Below, in pieces: positions 1 through 10,353 of a stretch of DNA of 38,915 nucleotides. The number at the start of each line of letters is the position of its first letter. Positions within the stretch are counted from its first letter, which is position 1. Below the pieces are notes generated by a model. That model ran no database searches. It saw only the letters and a list, made by a program, of their open reading frames with translations, and had not been told where the DNA came from. Position numbers and translations under genes: made by a program. This DNA is from Candolleomyces eurysporus (Eukaryota; Basidiomycota; Agaricomycetes; Agaricales; Psathyrellaceae): NCBI GenBank assembly GCA_027579435.1, contig JANBPK010000796.1, positions 1 through 38,915 of the forward strand, in the 5' to 3' direction.

Positions 1-1
1 G

Positions 2-1471
2 TCCATAACTCCTTATTTACAACGCGCAGAAGAAATACGAAAGCAAGAGCCCATCGTCGCGTATTGGTGTTCGTTTTTAGCAATGTTGACCCCAAGACGC
101 ATCGCTGATCTTGATTGTCTAGGTGCATACTATGCTGCGCAGTTGGGGATTGGCCTGAAGATAAAGGATGCTGCCTCTCGAAACGTCTTGATTGCTCTCC
201 TTGGGTATCTAGAGCAGATGAAGTCGGAAATTGGCACCAGCGACGCTATAGACAACGACGCTGCTGGTTCTGCTTATGTCGAGAACTTTTCTTTGAGGGT
301 GTTTTCTGCTGCGGATAACGAAGACAGAAGTGGTCGGGCCACCAAGTGAGTTTGTCCTAATCATGGTGTATTCAGTGAAGCAATGACCCTCTCTTCCTCT
401 AGAGCGACTGCCAAAAAGTTCCTCGTAGCTGCCAACTTCCTTGAAGTGCTCAAGACGTTCAACAACGCGGATATATCGGAATCGGTCAGTCATTTCGCTT
501 CCGGATAGATGGGATCGACTGAGCTCTCCTAGAATCTGGAGAAGATACGATATGCGAAGTGGAAAGCAGCAGAGATCGCGAAAGCTTTTCGAGAAGGACG
601 TACACCTGCCCCGGGTCCGCCTGGGTTTGCAGAAGAACAAGAAATCGCAAATCAACTTCTCAGCTTGGAAGAACGGCCTCCCGATATCCTCAACCTCCCA
701 GCACCTCCTTCACAGCCTGCACCTTCTGGACGCTTATCACCTCAGCGTTCTACCTCAAGCCGGGAAAGAAGTAGGACACCGCCTAGTGGCAGCCCCAAAA
801 CAACGTTCATACCTGCTCCTCACGCTGCTGACGAGTGGAGTACCATAGTGGCGCCGAATGCGTCCATTTTAGACGCTGGCCCCGGCATTCCTAGCCGACC
901 GATTCCACGACGTTCAAATAGCGGTGGCAGCATTGGACGCACTTCTCCTAACGGGAGCCCCAGGCAGGATCATCATTTCTCTGGCGAGTCAAGGAAATCT
1001 TCATCTCGTTCTCCCAAGCACTCTCCCACTGGTTCCAAACCCTCGTCCCCCACGAGGCAAGGACGTACTTCAAGTCAAGGGAGTGAAAAGAAGGTTCATT
1101 TTACTCCCTCGGTTATCGGCGGCTCTGTCACCACTGGATCTCAGCCTGGATCTCCTCAGCAGGGTCATACTAATCTCCCACCCTTTCACACTCAGCCTGG
1201 TGCCTCGTTCGCCGACTCCCTTCCCTCACCTCCACCGCCACCTCCAAGCGCTCCCAGCGCACCATACAGGCCTGAACCGGCTGTTCGATCTCCTCCATTA
1301 CGTTACCAACCTCCTCCACCAGCACCAGCGCCAGCCCGCGTTATTTTGACCCCTGCCTTGATCTTGCAAGTGCAGAAGCAATGTCGACTCGCATCTAGTG
1401 CTTTGGATTACGAAGACGCAGAGACTGCGAAGAGGGAACTGCGCGCAGCCCTTGCTCTTCTGGGAGATTGA
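2..1471 (+). CDS. VTA1: Vta1/LIP5, ESCRT-III/Vps4 regulator (5' partial)
   Basis: Vta1 stimulates the AAA ATPase Vps4 at endosomes and so drives ESCRT-III disassembly in multivesicular-body sorting. The reading is join(2..68, 123..345, 403..484, 533..1471), 436 residues, with the true start off the left edge. The N-terminal tandem MIT-like domain is recognisable: PYLQRAEEIRKQEP, AYWCAYYAAQLGIG (restored by the first splice), ENFSLRVFSAADNEDRSG and AKKFLVAANFLEVLKTF. A long Ser/Pro-rich low-complexity linker follows, with a PPPPPP run. The last 45 or so residues (ILTPALILQVQKQC, then ALDYEDAETAKREL) match the Vta1 C-terminal dimerisation domain that binds Vps4. Introns are 48-57 bp with GTTCGT, GTGAGT and GTCAGT donors. 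An AATAAA at 1591 is a plausible poly(A) signal. The linker is divergent, but both conserved ends make the family call firm. Confidence 0.93.
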
Positions 1472-1625
1472 AGAGTAGCAGTGATTGATTTGTTGAATGT
1501 GATACCCTTCTCTACGATATACTCGGAGTAGTTTTCCACGTATTATGCACGCACTGGTAGATCATGTCTGTATTAAATAGTCACATCTGTAATAAAATCT
1601 AGGGATACTTTTATGTGAACTTGTT

Positions 1626-4052
1626 CTAAACGCCCTTCGACACGTTTTCAATAGCTTTGACACGTTCTTCCAGCTCCCTGATCTTGTCCTTGACGGAGAC
1701 GGATCCCGGACTCATCGGCACCGACATTTGATCCACATTGTCAGAGCGCGAGGGTTTAGAGCCTGGAGATGAGCGAGTCCGCATATGCTTGCCTTTCCTG
1801 TCAGTGGTGTTGAGTTGGAGTTCCTCGAAGGCCGAAAGGTCACTGGAAGAAGGTGGGATGGGTAGGGTCCTCGACCGAGCTGGTTTCACTCCGCTCCGGG
1901 CACGCGAGGAGCGTGAATAGTCCGCTGCAGAATGACCGACCGTAGCCCTCTCCACGGGAAGACTGGCCAAAAGGGAAAGCGGCGCGACAGTATCCAGGCG
2001 GATTGTTCTTGATTGCGATGAAACCAGTTCCGGAATTGTCAAGAGTGGCTTATCAACTTGGGTGATTCCGTCTGTAGACAGTTGCCTCATCTCCGGCGCA
2101 TGTGGATCTGTTAGAATTAATTAATAAACTTCAGCCACACAAGAATGAAATAGAAGGTTTTTACCTATCTGGTTTGTGGGCTGTTGCAATGAACTTAGCC
2201 CTTGATTGAGGTTACTCTCCAACGTGCTGTAATACAAGTCTGCGAAATGGGGGCCATCCTCAGAATCCGGGAAAGGTGCTGCGAAAATCACGTCCTGAAC
2301 GATTTCGTCCTCGTCATCCGAGTAAACGGATCCGACAGACGACTCAACGGCGTCGATCGAGACTTTGGAAGATGTATATGCCTGCGCAGTCTTTGGTGCT
2401 GGTTGTGGGTTGAGCGCAGCTGGTCCAGGGTCCGGTGCGCTAGGAGCGGGATCCAATGATATGAAATTAACAATTCGAATGGGCACCTCTGCGGAAAGCT
2501 CTGTGGCCAGCAAAGATCCTGTAGATATCGTTACTCTCAGCCTATAATCCACTTCGAGCAACCGTCCTTTGGGTATAGAGATGGCATCGGGCTATATCTG
2601 GTCAAGAAGATGGTCCCTCGAAGTAACTGGATACGCACTGGCAATAGGAGATAATGGTTGAACTGAAGTGACTCTCCAGGTAGAACTCCTGTCCACCAGC
2701 CTTTTGCACTGGCATATCCTTTTTCAGAGCGGTCCCCCATCATGACAGTGCTTTCGGTTACGAGCTTGGAAGTAGTCGATGTTTGGTACGTGCGTACGTC
2801 GCCAGGTTCTTTCCTTGTGCCAGCAGAATCATCCCGAGGCCTATAGATGATGACATCCTGATGTAGTCCGATAGTGAAGCTTTTGATGGCCCTGGATGTC
2901 TGGTTCGTGACAGAAATTTTCAGATAGCATCGCTGCCCAGCGATCCATTGCAGACGTGTGAGTGTCACTGTCAGTTTAAGCGTCCGTTCCGAGTCAGACA
3001 TAGTCACTTGGATGGGTCGAGGGAGAGGGTTCATGCATCCCGCGAGGTCTAAACGTGGCCAGGTGCAGATGTTTCGGTAGAAGTGAGCGATAGACTTTTG
3101 CTCTGAAACTGGATCTTTGATTCGGATCGAGCTGCATGAAGCGACAGATGAGTAGAGTTCATAGACTGAGAGGGAAAACGAACACCATCACAATGTACCG
3201 GATAGCGGCACCAGACTGAGAAGGGAAGATGCCTTTCGGTGCCCCATACGTGGTCGAGGGATCAAGAGGGAAAGAAAACGGGAGGACGAAATGACCTTCA
3301 TTTGCCAACTTGAAACCTTCCGCATCAGACCCTGACAGGTACAAGTCCTCCAAGTTATTAGTTACTGCCGACAAGGGTGAGGTACACTGATAGAATATAT
3401 GGCGTTCTTTCTCCTGCATGATGCACTCGAACCCCACGAGACGTAGCTTGCCATCGGAGAGCATGACAACCTCGGATTTCTTCCGGACAGTAAGTAGGAC
3501 GGTCCCGTTCAAGTATCCGCCGTCCACGCAGGAGTCGTCCTCCAGTAGTAGATCCAATTGAACTCGAGCTCCAGACCTTCCGCCTTCCAGGTGCAGAAGT
3601 GATTCCTGAGACAGATACACCTGGCTGTTAATGTCGGAAGGAGGAAGGGTAGCACCCGTCTTCAGTTTGGCATTCGAGCTGCCAAGGATAGCCTTCAGCT
3701 CGCGAGCACCTCGAGAAGGACTAGAGCCCCCGGCTAAGATCGTGTTTTGTCGAGCAAGAGGACCAGATGCATCCGAGCTGCTGAGTCGGCTAGCTTTGAA
3801 CCTTAAAGAGATTTCTTCTGTCAAAGTACTTGAGCGGCTGATCGTAGCAGTCTGGGAAGCTTGGGTTATTGCGGGAGAGGGTTGGAGCGTCCCCGTTCCA
3901 GAGACTGGACCACTATCGGGATCCCGGGTGGTGTCAGGGCGAGTTGGTGTGGAAGGTGACCGTTCTAGGGGATAAGCTAGAGCAACTTCGTTTATTAATG
4001 TTTCGAGTAGAAGAGATTGAGAAGAAGACGAATGGGAGAAATTTAGCGCCAT
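1626..4052 (-). CDS. Arrestin-fold protein with C-terminal coiled coil
   Basis: Coding is complement(join(1626..2107, 2165..2566, 2635..3131, 3184..4052)), 749 residues. The first true ATG is at 4052 (MALNFSH); the open frame further upstream has only a GTG. A Ser/Thr-rich N-terminus precedes an arrestin N-like beta domain (VQLDLLLEDDSCVDGGYLNGTV, GKLRLVGFEC, HFVLPFSFPLDPSTTYG, IRYIVMVSIRIKD after splicing). An arrestin C-like domain follows (LTRLQWIAGQRCYLKISVTN, FNHYLLLPVRRLLEVDYRLR). The tail is disordered and ends in a short helix of heptad character (VKDKIRELEERVKAIENV). Fungal alpha-arrestins normally recruit Rsp5-type ubiquitin ligases to membrane cargo through PPxY motifs, but I see no PPxY here, so that role is not assured. 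Exact function unknown. Confidence 0.82.
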
Positions 4053-4164
4053 AGGTGGGTAGAGCGGGGCAACTTGCACAACAGGAATTCAAGTCAGCCA
4101 TCATTCGGACTTAACCCGCCTGGCCAGTTTGAGATTCTCACAATCTTCTTTGCCACTTGCAACC
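4053..4164. promoter_or_regulatory. Divergent promoter, arrestin-fold gene / POP3
   Basis: Only 112 bp separate the two start codons, so both 5' UTRs and core promoters must fit here or overlap. No clear TATA box is visible. The POP3 start has a good context (CAACCATGTC). Confidence 0.5.
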
Positions 4165-5220
4165 ATGTCCGACAAAACTGCCAAAGCCCACACCCAGCAG
4201 TCAAATCGCGAACGACCTCGAAAAGCTGGCGAAAGGAAGACTGTTTATAAGGCTGTCTTGGATAACCCATTCCAAATACGCTGGTTAAGCACACCTCCTT
4301 CAAAGATTCGCTCGTGCTCAACGGATTCTGAATAGGCCATCGGTTCCAATCAACCTCCAAAACATGATATTCTCTCATCTGGTCTCGCTGCTGGAAGGTG
4401 CCTCAAATTTCCATGAAGCCCAATGTCGTAGCAGTCGAAAGCGCAAGCGGGCGTTGGAAGCAGACAAGAGCAAGAAGAGAAGCAAAGCGAACGAGGACTC
4501 TGCGATGGAGGTTAGCTCTGGAGAGGATGGTGTTCTTGAAGTGTCGCAGGATCCTTGTTCTGCTCTTCCCCTTCCCCCCAAACCGCCAATTCTTGACCAT
4601 CTGGTCTGCGGGATCAACGCTGTCACAAAACGATTAGAAGCTCAAGCTCGTCAAGTTCGACGCAGCGTGATAATATCTAGCAAACCTCTGGATGAATTGG
4701 AAGCCGCGCTTCCTATATCCTTGGTTTTTGTCTGTCGAGCTGATGTCGACCCTCCCATTTTGATAAACCACCTTCCTCAACTCGTCGCGGCTTGCAATTC
4801 CGTACCCTCCAAAGCTCCCGTCAAAATCATACCTCTACCAAAAGAATCCGAAGGCATCTTGGCTGAAAAGCTTGGTATCAGACGTGCCTCTGTACTGGCC
4901 CTAGATGTACGCCTCGTTTCCCTACCAACTGAGATACATATTATATTGACCAATCCTCGCTGTAGGCTCAATATCCCGGCATTCCAGAGTTTTCGACGAG
5001 GCTCGAGTCAGTGACGGCTCCAGCAGCGCCATGGCTTATGCTGCAGGCCAAGAATACAACTACCCAGTTGTACGAACCAACTCACGTAAAACAGTTGCGA
5101 ACGTCAGCACCGAAGGATATGAAGGCTGCGAAGGAGTCAAGGCTACAGGGTAAGTTGGCTGCCAAGCTGAGAAAGCAGCGCGGAGGCAATGGGGAGGGCA
5201 AGACTCTAGTTGACTCCTAA
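4165..5220 (+). CDS. POP3: RNase P / RNase MRP subunit Pop3 (L7Ae/Rpp38-like)
   Basis: Pop3 is a protein subunit of nuclear RNase P and RNase MRP, which process pre-tRNA and pre-rRNA. The spliced frame is join(4165..4283, 4336..4906, 4966..5220), 314 residues. The first splice gives FQIRWPSVPINLQNMI, which resembles the conserved Pop3 N-terminal stretch (basic region, 'VLDNPF', then 'PSVP.N.Q'). A Lys/Arg-rich patch with a bipartite-NLS look (RKRKRALEADKSKKR) follows, then an L7Ae-like core with LVFVCRADVDPPILINHLP and IPLPKESEGILAEKLGIRRA, typical of the RNA-binding fold. The C-terminus is Lys-rich. A possible extra 3' intron (gtaagt near 5151) is not required, because the frame stays open to the TAA. 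The family call rests on remembered Pop3/Rpp38 patterns. Confidence 0.78.
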
Positions 5221-5365
5221 TTAAACAATACCTTTTTTCTTACGAGCTTTTGTGAGTACTGCGAGGAGCGTGTTATTGAAATCCACGACCCGTCACATCA
5301 CATGGTCTGTGACGGTATCTTTCCATGAAATCACGGAGAGCCAAAACGGACGGGCACATTTAACC

Positions 5366-6768
5366 ATGTTCATTGCGATCGTTGGGCCCCGTTTCTCCGG
5401 GAAAACCACAGTTGAAGACTACCTCATCGGAGAGAAAAAATTTACACCAGTAAGGCTCATCGCCCCCAACGATGGAGAATCGATCCTGGAAGGAAACATA
5501 GGGGTAGGCTGCGATTAGCTTCATTATCATCGAGTCGACCCCTCATGTCATATTTAAAGGTAGATCATAAGCAGGGCACTATCACCAAGTTAAAGATAAT
5601 GCATCCCTCCATGATCAATAAGCACCAGTCATTTCTGTCCTTGAGCCCACTGCCATCCCCTGCAACACCAACCCCAGTGCTCAAATTCTCCGGTTCACAG
5701 CATCCACTGTGTTTTTCTTCCCCCAAAGATTTATTGCAATTTGTCACAAGCAACTGGAAGGAAAACTTTGTGACCTGTGACCTCGACAGCAAGGAGCTGG
5801 TTGACGTGCTTATCCGTAGACCATTCTTCTTGCTCTTGAGTGTCGATGCCCCTCTCATGAACCGCTTCATGAGATCCCAAAAGTGCGTCTGCTTATTTGA
5901 CTATTGGGAAACATAATCGAAATTGACCTATTTATCCAGCTTCCAGCCCACGAGTCTCGAGCAGTTTGTCACAGACAACGATCGGTTGACGTACGGCCCT
6001 GCGTCTCTATACGAACTTCAGGACCTCGTCAACGTTCGTGTGGTCAATGCATTTCAGACTGTAGAGAAGCTCCACTCCCATCTAGAAAGCCTTGATTTAG
6101 TGAATACAGAGCATCTGCGCCCAAGCTGGGATGCGTACTTCATGGTGAGAAAGGAGCTGCTTCATCAGGGGTTAACCTAGACCTAACGCTTCGTAGACGC
6201 TGGCTTCACTGGCCTCTCGCAGATCAAATTGCATGAAGAGGCGTGTAGGTGCCGTTATCGTCCGAGATAACAGAGTCATCTCCACCGGATATAATGGGAC
6301 CCCCCGTGGACTGGTGAATTGCAACGAAGGCGGATGCAGCCACTGCAACGGAGTGTTTCCTTCGATGTCCCTTCCAATTGAGTGCCTATGCCTCCACGCA
6401 GAGGAAAACGCTTTATTGGAGGCTGGTAGAGAAAGAGTTGGAAGCAACGCGGTGCTCTACTGTAATACGTATGCTATATACCCTTCACTCGAGTTCGAAT
6501 CACTGATAAGGATATCTAGATGTCCCTGCCTCAAGTGCACTGTCAAAATCATACAAACTGGCATCAAGACTGTTGTCTATAACTTGGCCTACAAGATGTA
6601 CGCTTGCTATTGTTAACTGAACGAGAATTCTACGCTAACTTTTCTGGCAGGGACACCGCCTCGGCCACACTCTTTCAACAGTCAAATGTTGAGCTCCGTC
6701 GTTATGACCCTCATAATAGCTTTCGACTGCCTCCTGTCAACGACGAACTTGGGAGTAGTGGCTCTTAA
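5366..6768 (+). CDS. DCD1: Deoxycytidylate (dCMP) deaminase with N-terminal P-loop
   Basis: The enzyme converts dCMP to dUMP, the substrate of thymidylate synthase, and so helps set the dCTP/dTTP balance. The reading is join(5366..5503, 5560..5882, 5940..6144, 6197..6468, 6520..6597, 6651..6768), 377 residues. The deaminase domain is unmistakable. It contains TLASLASRRSNCMKRRVGA (formed at the third splice), GYNGTPRGLVNCNEGGC, the zinc/proton-shuttle motif HAEEN (about residues 289-293) and the zinc-binding PCLKC (about 315-319, formed at a splice). The N-terminus starts with GPRFSGKT, a Walker-A-type loop at residues 7-14, as in other fungal dCMP deaminases with a kinase-like N-terminal region. 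The exon 1/2 boundary is the least certain: AATAAG ending at 5639 is an alternative in-frame acceptor. It converges on TTI1 with only 13 bp between stop codons. Confidence 0.93.
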
Positions 6769-6781
6769 AATGACATTTATA

Positions 6782-9700
6782 TTACACATCCAGAACACTC
6801 AGAACATATCGCACATTGTGTTCAACCTTCCAACGATCATCGTACATAAACTTCATCTGAGGCCCAACATCTTCGGCCGTCCCTTGCAACGCCAGCCACA
6901 CAGAGTCCGCATTTCGCTTTCCAGCGGCAAGGTAAAGCTGTCTCGCGCAAGCTTGCAATTCTTCATGCACATGCTGGCCCAAAAATCGCCTGAAAAGAAC
7001 TAGGCTGTCCCAGAATGACGGTTCGTACGGTTGAACACCCTCCATCACGCCCGTCATCGTTCGCAACACGGATCGATACAGTCGATGCGAATGGGTGTAC
7101 GCTGATTCTGTTCCAACTGCTGAATGTCGTCGGCGTGCCAGTGCGCTTCCGCTATCCCCAACTTCCAACTGCTTCAAAATGGTTTGGAAGCGGGGCCAAA
7201 CATCGTCCCAGATCCTGCGATACATGAAGCTGCCGACATGGGTGACGAGCGCTTCCACCAGACCGGCAGCCGCCGCGACGACAAACGTCTCTTGGTCGCC
7301 CAGTCTGTTCAGGATGAAGGGCCAGGCGTCGTGGATGGCTGGAAGGAGGGACGAGTCTGACAAGACGGGGACAGCAAGACTAAGAAGGACGAGGATACGC
7401 GCTCGGATGGCAGGGGATTCGTGTGTTAAGAAATATATCGAGCGTGCAATGATCTGTTTGGTCAGAGCTTGACTTGGGGTGGGAGGAGCTTCTTCGGATT
7501 CTGGCTGCTTTCCGCTCAACGAACCCTCGTCATCTTCAGGCTCTTTTTCGGGACCCCATGCCTTGCGAGGGGCAGGCCCAAAATCGGTCTGTTCCTCTTC
7601 TCCGTTCGTAGTAACCTTCCTGTCGGGAAGCCATTGCAACAATAGGTCCAAAGTCGTCAAAGTTGGCGGAGGTCCCTGAGGAGGTTCTTCGCCTCGTGTC
7701 GGTGCTGAATCTGGATTCGCCTTGACGTCCATCTCGATAACATTCAACACTTCCGTCAACACCTCAATCAGCCCGTGCACGATGATCCCATACCCATGGA
7801 ATGTATCCAAGCGGTCAAAACATTCCTCCACGACGTCGCCAGCCTTGTCCACAACCTCCGGGCCGACCAGCCTGATGAGTATGACAAGCACCTTTGTAGC
7901 ATCGATATCGAGCCAACGGCGTGTCAGTCGTCTCGATACAGAGTCAAGAGCATAGTCAAAATTTGACAGCAACAAATTTGCTGGGGAGGCGTACGAGGTT
8001 GCGATCGTCACGTAATTCAGGGCAGCCAGGCCGGATGATGATAGGAAGGGTGCCGTTGACACGATCGAATGCAATATTGGGTACAGGGCGAAGATGAACA
8101 GAGAATTGAACCGGCTCTGGAGAATGCCAGCTGAAATGGATATCAGCTGAAGACAGAGGCCCCGGTGGAGTACAGGTTGATCCTTGATTCGCTGCTCTTG
8201 TATCGGTTGTGCCTGGGTGATCTTGAGCGTTTCATGAAGCGGAACGAGGCCCTTTCGGTGCTGGATATCGTCGAATTCCAGATTTTCGGGGCCTTGTGAT
8301 TGGGAAGGACCCTCGGGGACGACCTCGTCAAAGTCCGATTTGTCCCACAATTCTGCGACGATCCTCGCCAAAGATCGACTCTGCTTTTCGGTACGCTTGC
8401 TTCGACGTAGAGTAACACTCCCGAGTCCGCTCTCGGAAGATAAGGTGACCCGCCCGACCCCTTCCAACAGACGGCAGGAACACCACATAGCGGCAACGTT
8501 TCGGGAGCGCGTACCCGACCGTCCTACGTCGGTAAACCACTCCACAGAAAACAAGGATGAATCCCCGCCAGCCTGACCCAAAGCACGGAACATATCCTCC
8601 AAGGCGCATCTCGCATCTCGCGACGACACCGTTTTGAGGGACAGTTCTGGAAAAGGGACCCATGAAATATCCTCGTTGTTCTCCAACATCAACTGTTCGC
8701 TTGAAGTATGCGTAATGGTGACCGTAGGCTCGATAAACTCGAGCACAGAGAGCAAACTCCATCCCCACTTCTCAATTCCTCCCCCTGGACCCAGCAGCTT
8801 GCCAATCGCTTTGGATATCGATGTGAGTGCGTGCTCCTCGGTGAGAGACAGTGCGATCCTGCAAACGGCAGTCACCATTTCTGCGACATGCTGAATTTTG
8901 CTGTCAGACTGTGATGAAAGAAAACGGGGCAAGGAGGATAGGTTCTGTGCGGTCATCTGCATTAACATTTGAAGGAGGTCGGATCGTCTGTTGGAAGTGC
9001 TAAGAAGTTGTCTCAGCGAGCTCAGAGCCGCTTCACCAACCCTCGGATATTCCGAGTTCGACAGCGAGAGTAAGAATGATAGTAGTAAGGGCTGGGTTTG
9101 AGGTAGAGTCAATGAAGTGGCATCAATGACTTTGGAGGAGAAATCGACAAGCGCATAGAGCGCGGATGGGGTTGGATGCTTGACGAGGGGGTTGAGAGAG
9201 TTGATTGCGATATGTAATTGCGTTGTAGTACCGCGTAGCCATGACGGTGTCCGCGCAGTAGCGTAAGCCGGTAATTGTGGTTGGGATTCGGTGGTTTCTG
9301 CTTGCCCGAAACTGGCCAAATCTTCGAGGTTTTCGAATCTCGGAAGAGCCCCTTCCTTCATGCATATTTCGTCACTGATGGCTTTGATAATCGCTACTCG
9401 GAGAACCTTGAGGGCTGCGGCAACAGCTTCACCGTTTGCCCATCCCTTTTTGGTTCCCAATCCCAGGCAAACCTTGGTCATCCCACTAGCGACTCCAGGA
9501 AGAACTGTCGGGACAAGATCTTCGGGGGCGTGTATGTCAAGGATCAAAGCAAGGACTTCCAGGGAAGCCTGTTGAAGGGATAGGCGGGAGGAAATTGCTG
9601 TGGCCAGGAGAGAGTCGATAGTCTGACCGATGATTGGGACAAATCTTGCCGACCTGGTGAGGTCTCGGAACGTCAATGAGCGGGCGTGGGCCTCTTCGGC

Positions 9701-10219
9701 AGGTAGGCTACGAGCGACGGCGTCTTCTGGAGATCGTTCATGGAGCAAGGCGAGCATGCACCGGATCGCGGCTTCCTTTGTCTCTTCATCCCGGGCCCTC
9801 TCCTTCCCTTTGCTCTCCAACCCTCCCACAACAGCGCCGCATAGCATGAAGACTTGCTCCCAGATCTTGGGCTCGCATGACCACCACCAGTTCTCGCAAA
9901 GGATGCCGAGCGAAATGAGGACCTTTTCAAGGATCTGGTCTGGTATTTCCGAAGAGAGATTGCGTTGGAGGATCGATGAAAGGGGGAAAAACACGTAGGA
10001 TATGAAGGCTGGGTTTGACGCAAGAGGATCTAATTCGCGTAGAAGCTGGACCAGCTGGGAGAGGTGGGATGAAACGACGGGGATCGTCGAGGGTGTGAGC
10101 TTGGAGGACCCTAGAATGGGGACGCAGACAGCTTTGAACTGCAATAGTCAGGGCCGGCTTCAGCGAAAGGAAGAGGAACTGACGCGTCTGAAGCGGCCGT
10201 CATCTTGTTCGGAGGCCAT
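6782..10219 (-). CDS. TTI1: TEL2-interacting protein Tti1 (HEAT-repeat TTT complex subunit)
   Basis: Tti1 forms the TTT complex with Tel2 and Tti2, a co-chaperone for maturation of PI3K-like kinases (Tor, ATM and ATR families). Coding is complement(join(6782..10138, 10184..10219)), 1130 residues. The 12-residue first exon (MASEQDDGRFRR) is joined through a 45-bp intron with a CTGAC branch site, giving ...FRRFKAVCVPILGSSKLTPS, the usual Tti1 opening. The rest is one long exon of alpha-helical HEAT-like repeats. The conserved C-terminal block includes AAAAGLVEALVTHVGSFMYRR, RIWDDVWPRF and a closing SVLDV. It is divergent from ABZ1 across 134 bp and convergent with DCD1. Confidence 0.9.
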
Positions 10220-10353
10220 GAACACGGGAGATGAACGGAGAGTGCAAACGTGACGGCGATCATTTGCCTTTCGTCACCGACCTCCGCCATCCGGGGATAT
10301 TTTACATGCAGAAAAATTACCCGATCCTCAATTGATTGCCTCTGCCCACAACG
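10220..10353. promoter_or_regulatory. Divergent promoter, TTI1 / ABZ1
   Basis: This is 134 bp between two start codons. It contains GTGACG (10250-10255) and, 16 bp on, its reverse complement CGTCAC (10272-10277). These are inverted TGACG half-sites of the kind bound by bZIP (ATF/CREB-type) factors. No strong TATA box is seen, although GATATTTTACATG occurs on the ABZ1 side. Confidence 0.5.

Noticed and set aside
209..655. 148-codon minus-strand ORF across VTA1 exons and introns
   Set aside because: It is antisense to a well-supported conserved gene, shows no recognisable motif and has an Arg/Ser-biased composition typical of shadow frames.
3631..3975. 114-codon plus-strand ORF inside the arrestin-fold gene
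   Set aside because: It is a shadow of the Ser/Pro-rich minus-strand coding sequence with no independent family features.
8328..8768. 146-codon ORF within TTI1 in another frame
   Set aside because: It overlaps the long conserved Tti1 exon and has no motif; it is a by-product of codon bias.
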